Shown here piece after piece: positions 38,101 through 45,779 of a stretch of DNA of 57,500 nt. The position numbers and the translations under genes are program-made. The notes beneath the pieces are model-generated. The model saw nothing but the letters and a program-made list of their open reading frames with translations. It was not told where the DNA came from and ran no database searches. The DNA is from Neocallimastix lanati (nom. inval.) (taxonomy: Eukaryota; Neocallimastigomycota; Neocallimastigomycetes; Neocallimastigales; Neocallimastigaceae), in NCBI GenBank assembly GCA_016946835.1, contig JACVTC010000126.1:255001-312500 (forward strand), in the 5' to 3' direction. Each line of letters begins with the position of its first letter. The first letter of the stretch is position 1.

Positions 38101-38284
38101 TAATCTTAACAGGTATTCGTACAATGATTCCTTCCGAATACTCATCATTCTTAGTCGCTAAACGTATCCTTCCACGACTAATACCTACTTCTTCATAATT
38201 TCCAGGTAATTTCTCATAAAATTTTTTTTGTGATAACATTGAGGTTACTACAAGAATCAATAAGTGCTTTACCAGGAATTTCAT
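35180..38284 (-). CDS. pol: Gypsy pol: reverse transcriptase, RNase H, integrase
   Basis: An open frame of 1034 codons; its first ATG is not the real start, since pol is continuous with the protease frame. The protease C-terminal part (about 20-110) is followed by RT with VPKANGKWRLCVDYRKVN (about 255) and catalytic FIDDILIYS (about 361; Tyr of YxDD replaced by Phe), RNase H with RTDASYEG (510) and TDHKPLLGL (581), an HHCC zinc finger from HHIGHEGYYKTYQRLR (695) to CEKCQLNRP, the integrase core LDIIGP...TDNG...VENRN with exact D-35-E spacing, and a GPF/Y-like YFVGPLKVI (about 991). All catalytic residues appear present, so the protein should be active if it is expressed. RT resembles the fragment at 45.8-47.5 kb. 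Confidence 0.93.
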   Translation of the reverse strand: MKFLVKHLLILVVTSMLSQKKFYEKLPGNYEEVGISRGRIRLATKNDEYSEGIIVRIPVKINDYKMIVDFRIIDDDDSFYDLLINFQTQVEHNLFIHPIRYSLCQFNSQGLIDVIAPINNNFQEEEKLVCIVRKILEDEDTTNELKKLEGLSPQEYIHDEKFLASLCKDYKDVIVKLLEENLDIIATSSEELTPSDLAPHKINLKANAKPVKQRCYRVTKFKSDIIKEELIKLIKKKLVVPSYSEWSSPVVVVPKANGKWRLCVDYRKVNDLTEKDSYALPYIDEIFDSLDGAKIFTTMDLYSGYHQILMDEESVERTSFTTKFGNYQFKVMPFGLTGAPATFQREMNRILFPLIGKCVFNFIDDILIYSKTVEEHIQHIKQVLAIFKEHKLKINIEKCHFMKTEVEVLGHKISTKGLSPQNSKIEAIKAWKEPTNIHELRSFLGAVGYYRNFINEYAQTSAPLCKLLRKGVKYKWNNEQKQSFTKLKEKLINAPILKYPDFSKEFIIRTDASYEGIGGVLLQKDESEIEHPIHFISRRLTKAEKNYGITDLEGTALYYCITKLKPYIMGSPFRTIVFTDHKPLLGLFNNKEPNNARQTRWCLTASMLKVDIRYEQGKKNVVADALSRMKNDKEQKVLAIKTNKDDENDSLSKVIKEFIEEKFTKIDGIDYFIDGNNYRKLVTETNEKLKLILEAHHIGHEGYYKTYQRLRKSYYWNDMVNDIKRIISKCEKCQLNRPQPYPEPSENIPTEVEGPFTHLGLDIIGPLIKTGNKNQYIIVAVDYFTKWVEAEPTENITSKDIIKFLINVFARHGAPQVITTDNGVQFTSDMTKIFLDLYDVYVKFTTTYHPESNGLVENRNKEIGKLLRLLGEENKDWDEVLPSALWALRTTKNSVTKHSSFELVYGREDQQPFDIAARPTQGVNKSSDEILLEKFISHYRWTMEAAENVKNASKYWANRREEKNSMKNSKNIRIGDLVLVRNFSRSKLEPYFVGPLKVIKKQFNTVTLADPNTMIQMNRNVHLKNIVKYNSAID

Positions 38285-39299
38285 CTACTGTTACATCAAC
38301 CATGGCAATATCTTCTTCTGAGGTTTCCTTACTTTTGCTAATATAAGAGTGATCAATATTATTTACCAAAGTAGCAGCAGCAATAGTATTGTTTAATGCA
38401 CCTATTATTTTCTTTTCAGGTTTTTCTAATTTTAATCCTTGACTTACTTGACTTCTGACTTTTGGAGAAACATTGAGGAGCTGACCGAAACTAATATTAC
38501 ACTTGGTTTCATTCAAATCTTGTAAAACATCATATTCTTCCTGATCCTTACACATCTTGATGTTCCTAAGCGTTCTACTAATTGTTGCTTTTTCTTTAGG
38601 CTCTTGAAAATCTATGAGCTTCTGTAATGTAATATTCTCATGACCTTCGTCATTAAGCTTTTCAGGAACTTCAATAACTTCCATTTCATTGATTTGTTTT
38701 GTTTTAATAATTTTATCGTTTTCATTATCGATTAATTTATTTAATCGTTGATGCATTTTATCACTAGTAGTACTGATGCTATTTCTTTGTTTTGAAGAAT
38801 CCAGACTTTGCTTTTCTCTTATAGTAATATTATCCTCCCTTTCCTTCCTTTTTCCCTTGTTATTTCCAAAGTTAGCTCTTTCTTTATTCCGAATTTGTTT
38901 TTCTTTGGCTTTCTCAATATTTATATTAGGCTGAGCCATTATCGAAGGATGTAGTTGATTTTTATTTTTAACAATTATTTTATTTTCTATTTCCTTCTCT
39001 TTTATCTTTCTTATTGCAGGAGTTGTTATAGGGGTAGGATTATCTTTGAGACTTTTACGTTGTCTCTTTTCATTATTTTCACTAGTTTCATCGTTAGTCG
39101 TCAACTTCCTTTTTGTCGCACTAACTATAAATTCTACATCATTCTCATTATCGGATTCTTTGTGAGTTTCATTAGTATAGGAAGCATCTTCTTTTTCTTC
39201 CTTATTATAATCATTTGTACTACTAGGAATGGATTTGTATTGTAATGAAGCTATTTTATTTTTATAGGGAGTGCTTCCTCTCCCTTTTAGTGGTTTAAA
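38214..39299 (-). CDS. Gypsy protease/linker frame (-1 relative to gag)
   Basis: Open from the frameshift site at 39293-39299 to a stop at 38214. It is a Lys/Glu/Asn-rich linker (ITKEK-type) ending in the aspartic protease block GKALIDSCSNLNVITKK. The usual D-S/T-G is D-S-C here. The protease then continues in the pol frame (KFYEKLPGNYEEV) after a run of eight A on the coding strand (38222-38229), so one extra A (or two missing) in that run separates the frames. The TGA at 38214 is reached only in the unshifted frame. Either the copy has a homopolymer indel, the assembly does, or a second shift is used. Confidence 0.75.
   Translation of the reverse strand, partial: FKPLKGRGSTPYKNKIASLQYKSIPSSTNDYNKEEKEDASYTNETHKESDNENDVEFIVSATKRKLTTNDETSENNEKRQRKSLKDNPTPITTPAIRKIKEKEIENKIIVKNKNQLHPSIMAQPNINIEKAKEKQIRNKERANFGNNKGKRKEREDNITIREKQSLDSSKQRNSISTTSDKMHQRLNKLIDNENDKIIKTKQINEMEVIEVPEKLNDEGHENITLQKLIDFQEPKEKATISRTLRNIKMCKDQEEYDVLQDLNETKCNISFGQLLNVSPKVRSQVSQGLKLEKPEKKIIGALNNTIAAATLVNNIDHSYISKSKETSEEDIAMVDVTVDEIPGKALIDSCSNLNVITKKIL
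39267..39299 (-). promoter_or_regulatory. Programmed -1 ribosomal frameshift signal
   Basis: On the coding strand TTTAAAC (39299-39293) lies in the gag frame as T TTA AAC, the canonical X XXY YYZ heptamer, two codons before the gag TAA (39289-39287). Eight bases later GGGAG (39284-39280) pairs with CTCCC (39271-39267) around an 8-base loop AGGAAGCA. The loop bases GGAAGCA can pair with TGCTTCC at 39186-39180, a possible long-range pseudoknot. Slippage by -1 leads into the protease frame, which is open from this point. Confidence 0.8.
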
Positions 39300-40180
39300 G
39301 ATTTTCCACTATATAACCGTTTCTTATTTTCTTGAATAATTGCATTTAACTTAGGACAATTATACTGCAAATGTCCTGGATCGCTACAATAAAAACAGGC
39401 TTTAATGGTAAGATTTTTCATTTTTTTTGTTAAGTCCTCCAATTCGTAATCTTTATTTCTTTTTGGGCTTCTAACTTCATAATTCTCTCTTACTACCTTT
39501 CTGTTGTTTTGATAATTATTCCTGATATTTATTCTTGGGTTGACAATTTCAGTTGAGTACTCTTTTGAGGGTCTCAAATTCATTACTCTATCAACTTTTT
39601 CAGCAATGTCAAACGCCCGATTTAAAGAAATGTCATCCTTAAGGGAGACCTTTTTCCAAGCTTCTTCATTGTTCCTAAGAGCATCAATATAATCGAGAAC
39701 ACTGACTCGCTTCTTTCTTTTCTTATCTAATTTCAAATATATGGATCGGAAACGAGTATTAAAGTCTTTTACTCGCTCATTTCTTTTAATTCTTAAAGCA
39801 CGGAGCTCACGAAGTAACATATTCTGGTCTTCTTTAAGACCATAAAAAGTTTCTATTGCTTCTACAATTTCCTTTAAGGAAGGATATTCATTTTTTTTCT
39901 TTTCTTCTGAATCAGATTCTTCTTCTTCTTCGTCCTCACTTTCTGATTCAGAATCGGTACTGTAACTTTCAATTAAATCCTGGATAACTTCGCGAGGCTC
40001 TCCAGTAGACGTGAGTAAGCAGGCGATAAAAATCGTTTTGGGATCAGTAACTTCCTCAAGTTTTATCCATAATCGGATTTCTGATTCCCAAGATTTGATA
40101 TCGAGATTTTCCTTTGAAATTTTCTCGATATCTTTTAATTACTTTTTTAATTCTTTAAAATTGATTTTATTTTCAGCCAT
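39287..40180 (-). CDS. gag: Gypsy gag with one premature stop
   Basis: The likely start is the ATG at 40180 (MAENKINFKELKK), followed at codon 14 by TAA and then an open frame to the TAA at 39287 (about 297 codons in all). The protein has an acidic tract (SESEDEEEEESDSEEKK), a capsid-like helical region (MLLRELRALRIKRNERVKDF, with DFNTRFRSIY) and a C-terminal zinc knuckle CFYCSDPGHLQYNC (C-x2-C-x4-H-x4-C). The next ATG in frame is at 39820, which would lose a third of the protein. I read the codon-14 stop as a single-base lesion in this copy (CAA to TAA would explain it). Confidence 0.85.
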
Positions 40181-40302
40181 TTGAAAATTTAAAAATGGTA
40201 TTAATGCTATGATATCCAATTTAAAAATATGTTTACTTTAAAAATATATTTAATAACAAAAAAAAAATAAATTTATCTTTGTTTTATAATAATATAATTA
40301 TG

Positions 40303-40475
40303 GACTCAGAAAACCCTCTGACAATCCAATTCTTTATTCCAATAATAATTCAGACTCAGAATCTCTCTCTGAAAATCTGATAAATTAATTCAGACTCGAA
40401 AACACCCTTCGAAAATCTGAAACTAAAAAAAAATAAATTCAGACTCAAAAACGAAATTTGAAAATCTGAAGCTTT
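40303..40475 (-). repeat. Four hairpin-forming repeats in the gypsy leader
   Basis: Four units of about 40-50 bp, each with CAGACTC or GGACTC, a spacer and GAAAATCTGA or a variant. Within a unit TCAGA pairs with TCTGA and, in some, CGAA with TTCG. They lie just upstream of gag on the coding strand and could be RNA structures for packaging or translation; this is inference. Confidence 0.7.
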
Positions 40476-41421
40476 TTATTATGAATTTTAATATTTATTA
40501 TATTCTCTTAAGCATTAATACACAGAATATGTATATCTTAATTTTTTTTCTAAATTTATTTGTAGTAATAACTTCTTTATTTAATTTTATTTAATATATT
40601 TATTTCCTTTATTAAAATAATTAATATAACATAAAGCAAATTGTATAAATACTTAAATAATAATAATAATGTATATTTATTTTTATTTTTATTTTTTTTT
40701 TTTGTATATATTTATTATTCTATTAATTCTTTGTTATAACCTTTAATGAAATATTAAATAAAAAGTTAAAATACAAGCCAAACTATATAGTGTTGAACCA
40801 TCAAATATATAGCTTGTTAACCCTTCTTACAATAAGTCCCCTTAGCTCTTTATTGATAAGTTGATAATGTCGATTGTTAATTATTAAGAAACTTAATAAA
40901 AAGAAGGTAGCAATATTAAATTCTTTTTAATTTGGCTAACTTATTGTTAGTGATAAAGAAAATAATAACGTATCCTTCCCAGTATCAACAAGATCAAAAC
41001 AATAAAGTATTATGTGTGGGTGTTCAACTATCCCGCGTAGAGAGTTGTAAGACAGCTTATTTATATTTTTCTTTTTAATTAAAATTTAATTAATTATATA
41101 ACGAATAATAGAAAATTTAACACACACAAAAAAAAAAATTTCAATTATAAAAATTTCAATAAAAAAAATTTAATTATATAAAATCATAAAAATAATACAC
41201 TTATTTGAAAAATAATAATAATAATCTAATTTTATATATTCTATATATATATATATTGTACATGTATATATTAAAAAAAAATAAAATAAACTGATAAACA
41301 TAAAAAAAATTACAATTTATTATTTAGAATTATTAATATAAAAAAAAATTAAAAATTTGTACTAAAAAAAAAAAAAAAATTTTTTTTTTTTGCTTATTAT
41401 TTTAATATTTATCATTAATTA

Positions 41422-41470
<49 letters not shown>

Positions 41471-41758
41471 TATATAAATCTATATCTATAATAATACTAT
41501 TGGTTAAAAAAAAATTTTTTTTTTTTTTTTTAAAAGTTTGTTCTACACTAAAGAAAAATTTAATTTATTATTTATTAAAAAAAATTTATTAATGAAATAT
41601 TTATTATTTTAATAAAAGGAAAAAAAATATATATATTTTTATTTTATTGCAATAATAATAATAACAATAATAATAATAATAGGCGAACAAATTTATAAAA
41701 GCCTAAAATAAAAATAAAAAAAAAAACTATATATTTTAACGTCACTTCGCAAGAATGA

Positions 41759-41830
41759 CCAGGGTTTTATCAGGGATCGAACCTGACCCACCTCTTATTT
41801 TCTGCGCGAGTGAACAAACTATCACCTGTT
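41759..41830 (-). ncRNA. tRNA-like segment in the gypsy leader
   Basis: On the minus strand TCAGG-TTCGATC-CCTGA (41786-41770) is a perfect T-arm and contains a B-box (GGTTCGATCCC). Upstream AGGTGATAGTTTGTTCACT resembles a D-arm/A-box. The 3' side TAAAACC lacks a matching 5' acceptor strand, so it is not a working tRNA. It may be a tRNA-derived insertion or a structured leader element. Confidence 0.35.
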
Positions 41831-42194
41831 GAAGTGTGTAGTTGCCTTCAGCGTGAAGGTTTTATAGTTCTAGGGCGTATTTGCCTAATTGTCAAGGATT
41901 TGTTCCTTGAGATACTCGCGTTTACAATCTACAAAACCTTGCAAAATTGTAAATAAGAGTTTATGAAATTAATATCCTGCAAGCTAACACTGTCTTACTC
42001 GAATATTAACTTCGTAAATTTGTTAACTTTTTATTATTTTTTTTTATTATTATTTTTTATCTATAATCTATAATTAAATAAAGTTACTACAAAAACTAAA
42101 GTTTTCCAAAGTTTTTTTTTTTTTTTTTTTTTTATGATAACTTTTATTATTATTAATATTAATATTAAATTATTAATTATTATTATTTAACAAA

Positions 42195-42370
42195 ACTTAT
42201 GGATAATCTGATAGTATACCCTGTCTGACGTGCAGCTTGCCTCTTCACGGCGTCATGCCACGCGGGTACCACGGCTACTGTATTCAATATAAAATACAGC
42301 AGTCCAGAGCCTACTAGCCCAATTACTATGTAGGTTAAACTTAGCCCGGAAATCTATATCCAAGGCTTTG
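42195..42370 (-). promoter_or_regulatory. G+C-rich structured leader of the gypsy RNA
   Basis: An island far richer in G+C than the rest of the element, with no open frame. It includes a hairpin CTGTATT (42278-42284) / AATACAG (42293-42299) and several short complementary words. It lies about 75-250 bases inside the 5' LTR, where packaging or dimerisation signals are usually found. The function is inferred from position. Confidence 0.45.
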
Positions 42371-42419
42371 TTAAATAATTTAATTAATAAATAATATTAA
42401 ATTTTATTTTTCTAATATT

Positions 42420-42436
42420 CCCCGATATCTCCACCA
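42420..42436 (-). promoter_or_regulatory. Primer-binding site of the gypsy element
   Basis: Seven bases inside the 5' LTR the coding strand reads TGGTGGAGATATCGGGG, which would pair with the 3' end of a tRNA ending ...TATCTCCACCA. The start TGG and the position fit tRNA-primed reverse transcription. I cannot name the tRNA. Confidence 0.75.
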
Positions 42437-42443
42437 TAAATTA

Positions 42444-43282
42444 TGTTATGGTTCGGGTTTTATTAGAATTTTATTTAATTATTTATTTTTAATATTTTTC
42501 TGTCACATTTTAACTATTGAAAAACTTCACTTATTTATACTTTTTGAAAAAAAATAAATATGTAAAGCCTTTCTACATTTTATTATCATATTTAAAAAAA
42601 AATATTTACTATTACTAATTACTTAAAATTTTATATTAATTTAAATTAACTAATTCATAAGTATTTTTATTTTAATAAATTTTATTTATATAATTTTATA
42701 TTATTTTTCATATACTAAAACTAAATTATTTAATATATACGAAAAGTAGCAAACAAAATTTAAAAAGATTTTACAGAAAAATAAAGTTATTTTAATCAAG
42801 AATGTTAATATAATATTCTTATATTTTATATAAAATAAATTTAAAAACTATAATATATTTAATATTTATTATTAATCAATTAAGATTTGATTTTATTTGT
42901 GGGGAATAAAAAATATTAAATAATCAATTTAAAAATAAAATAAAATACTAAAAAGAATACAAGTTTAATATTGATACAATATAATAATAATATAATAATA
43001 TATTTGAAAATAAAAATAAAATATTAATATTGATAATAAACACTTTAATAAAATAATAAAATTTAAGGTTAAATTATAGATATTGATATTAATAATAAAA
43101 ATATAAAATTATTGATAATATTTTAGAAACTTTTAATAAAAATATTAAAAAAAAAAATATATTTAGAAAATATTTTAGTATAGAAAATATAGTAAAGTAA
43201 TATTAAGTAAAGAATAATATAATGGATTCTAAAGTAAGTTGAAATTCTAATTAATAATCCATTATATGTTCGTTCTTTACCA
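42444..43282 (-). repeat. 5' LTR of the Ty3/gypsy element (839 bp)
   Basis: Same boundaries as the other LTR (TGTTATGG...TTTACCA on the plus strand). It should hold the element's promoter; the strand is almost pure AT, so no core motif stands out. Confidence 0.93.
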
Positions 43283-43299
43283 TTTTATATATTTATTTA

Positions 43300-43744
43300 G
43301 CCATGTTGGTCCAGTCGGTTAGGACGATACAGGTTACTGTAGAGGGCGGGGTTCGAATCCTCGGCATGGCACCAAATAATCGGATGAGGTTTCTATCCTG
43401 GGATATCATGAGACCACACGTGATATTCATAAGGCTTTCTCTCAAATGATTATTTCACCCAACCCTGATATTACGCTTTGAATTTAAGCATAGACCTTGA
43501 TGGTTGTAATATTTCCAATCGCCAATGATTACACCCACTAGGGAGGAGTTAATGATTCCGTTCTGATGCTCGTGGTCATTAGAGATATATGTAGGAACGT
43601 TAGGAATGCATCTCCGGGCAGTGTGTAATGACGATTGAGAGCGGCGAAGCTGATACAGTATGCCAATAACTCATCACCTTACAGTTAATTAATAACTGTA
43701 TGGCCATATTGGGAGATGGGTACCCAGTATGTGCAGTCTATGAA
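43300..43744 (+). mobile_element. tRNA-derived SINE with 14-bp target duplication
   Basis: The first 72 bp fold as a tRNA-like head: acceptor GCCATGT with GCATGGC, D-stem GTCC/GGAC, T-arm CGGGG-TTCGAAT-CCTCG, then ACCA. RNA polymerase III boxes are present: A-box TGGTCCAGTCGG (43307-43318) and B-box GGTTCGAATCC (43350-43360). The anticodon arm is poor (ATACA with TGTAG, six-base loop), so it is not a functional tRNA. A G+C-richer body of about 370 bp follows, with no open frame and no poly(A) tail. TATATATTTATTTA flanks it at 43286-43299 and 43745-43758, the type of duplication LINE machinery makes. It inserted directly outside the gypsy 5' LTR. Confidence 0.85.
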
Positions 43745-44060
43745 TATATATTTATTTATTATTATTATTTTTTTTAATAATTGTTATTTTTATTAATAAT
43801 TAATTAAATTTTTTAATTTAATAGTCTTTTCAATTTTATAATGAACATTTAATTGAATAAAATAAAAAAAAAAAATTATGAGTCATATAGGATTAATAGT
43901 TTGAAGTATATAATTTTAATATTATTAATATTTATAACTTAGAATATAGGAAAATAGTTATAGTAAAGAATTAACAATTTATATTTATTATAAAAAAAAA
44001 AAAAAAAAGGTTATTAATTCACTTTTTACCATGATTCTAAATTCTGAAATTCTAAGATTC
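43745..44060. other. AT-rich sequence, possibly LTR of the next gypsy fragment
   Basis: Starts with sequence also found at 34237-34300, left of the gypsy element. If the gypsy fragment to the right has its 3' LTR here it would begin, on the minus strand, at TGTAACGAATCTTAG (44066 leftward). No second copy of that LTR is in the window. Confidence 0.4.
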
Positions 44061-44393
44061 GTTACATGGTCCTCCTCCAGGATTCGGATGCCAGACGAAT
44101 CTTAAGTTAGGTTAAACTTTAGCTAGAAAAATAAAATAAAAGAAAAATTTCATAACAGTAAACTATCTTAGTGATTTCCAATTTAATATTATAGTATAAA
44201 TATTATATGATAATAATAAAATTATAGGAATATTAATAATAAAAATACATAAATATTAATAATATTACATGATAATAATAATATTGATAAAAATATTAGT
44301 AAAAATTATTTAATAACAATACAAGTTTGATAATAATAAAATATTAATAAAGTGAGAATAAAATTATAATGATTCATTTTCGATTAAAAATAA

Positions 44394-44426
<33 letters not shown>

Positions 44427-45576
44427 GAATTAATTAAGAGTTTTGTTTAAGTTTGTTATTAAAGTTTTTCAAAAGTTTAGGACAATTGATGTTACTTTCA
44501 GGTTCCCATCTGATAGTGGATATCCCTTCCATTTAATTAGATACTGTATTATTGTAGTAGAATTCAGCTAGAAATAGGTAGTTGTTCCAGTTTAAACCTT
44601 TAAAATTTGAGTAGTAACGGAGGAATTGTTTGATGACGGAGTTCACCCTCTCTTTTAGACCATTGGTTTGACAGTGAAAAGGAGAAGAGAGTTTCAACGA
44701 GAGCTTCAAAATCTTACAAAGAGCAGTTCAGAATTTAGGAGTGAACTGATTACCACGATCAGATAGAATTTCGTTGAGTAAACCATGGAGTCTAAAGATG
44801 GTATTCATAAAGGATTTAGCAGTGTCTTTAGCAGAAGGAACACTTGGAAAAGGGATAAAGTGTCCCATTTTGGAAAAGCGGTCGAGAATAACGAGATCGC
44901 AAGTGAAGCCGTTGGAGATAGGAAGATCAGTAATAAAATCCATTGAGATTGAAGTCTAAGGGTGATTAGGAATGTTGAGTGGTTGTAAAGGACTATACGG
45001 TTTATGTCTGGAGTCTTTTAAGCGGCAACAGGAGTCATAGGAACGAACATAGTCCTTGATAGTAGTGTACATAGAGGGCCACCAGAAATCACAGAAAGTA
45101 AAGGAAGTAGTTTTCTTGATACCAAAGTATCCAACAGAGCAAATGTTTAAGACAGAAGATCGACAATTTGAAGGGATGTAGATTTTATTATTGTATAGAA
45201 GGAAGCTTCTACTAAGAGTGAAGGTTTTAAGTTTAGGAGAGTCCCGGGATTTGTCTGAAGAGAGTTGTGGACAGATATCATGATAGAATTGATCTTCTTT
45301 AACTTCGTTGAGAATTTGATCAGTCAAGGAAGTAACCAGGGTACTAGTTGCACAAAAGTTTTCAGGTCGGAGGACATTAAAAGGGATGTCAGATGATAAT
45401 TCTTCTTCACTAGAAACATACTCTAGTCTACGGGAAAGTGCATCGGGTTTAATATTAGCGGAACCAGCATGATAAGCAATTTTTGAAATTGAATTCAGAT
45501 AAGAACAGAGCCCAACGAACGAGTCTTTTAGACATTTTCTCTGGTTTCTTTTGATATAAGAGGTTTCTGTGTTCAC
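44060..45576 (-). pseudogene. Gypsy fragment: RNase H tail, integrase, polypurine tract
   Basis: Minus strand: KIAYHAGSANIKPDALSRR (RNase H end) at about 45470-45420, a zinc-finger part with FWWPSMYTTIKDYVRSYDSC, then the core MDFITDLPISNGFTCDLVIL (D), LSDRGNQFTPKF (D) and LKERVN (E equivalent) down to about 44440. Frames are broken by a stop between PNHP and TSISMDFI (44956) and others. At 44066-44077 GGAGGAGGACCA followed by TGTAACG looks like a polypurine tract and LTR start. This belongs to a different gypsy lineage from the 34-43 kb element. The 5' two thirds are missing. Confidence 0.8.
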
Positions 45577-45613
45577 TTATAATAAAATAAATAATCCAAA
45601 AATAAATACTGAA

Positions 45614-45644
<31 letters not shown>

Positions 45645-45779
45645 TGTCAAAATTAAATTTTTCATAATTCACTTAAAAATATTTTAGAAAGAAATTTTAA
45701 CATAGAAATAAATGAACCTTTTAAATTACTTAAAACTAAAATGATAAAGAATATAAAAATAAATTACGTAATATTGACA

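Larger units (their letters stand above)
34318..43282 (-). mobile_element. Near-complete Ty3/gypsy LTR retrotransposon
   Basis: About 8.97 kb: 5' LTR (42444-43282), primer-binding site, leader of about 2.3 kb, gag, protease and pol frames, polypurine tract (TAGTGGGGGC on the minus strand, 35161-35170) and 3' LTR (34318-35156). The domain order protease-RT-RNase H-integrase defines Ty3/gypsy. LTRs differ at only three positions that I can count, so insertion is recent. Coding is disturbed by an early stop in gag and a one-base frame change before pol. It is inserted between the units of a short AT-rich tandem duplication. No chromodomain is evident at the integrase end. Confidence 0.92.

Noticed and set aside
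34318-43282. An endogenous virus with an envelope gene
   Set aside because: No frame beyond gag, protease and pol lies between the LTRs; it is a plain retrotransposon.
43300-43374. A functional tRNA gene
   Set aside because: Acceptor, D and T arms are good but the anticodon arm is poor, CCA is encoded and a long body lies between target duplications, so a SINE is the better reading.
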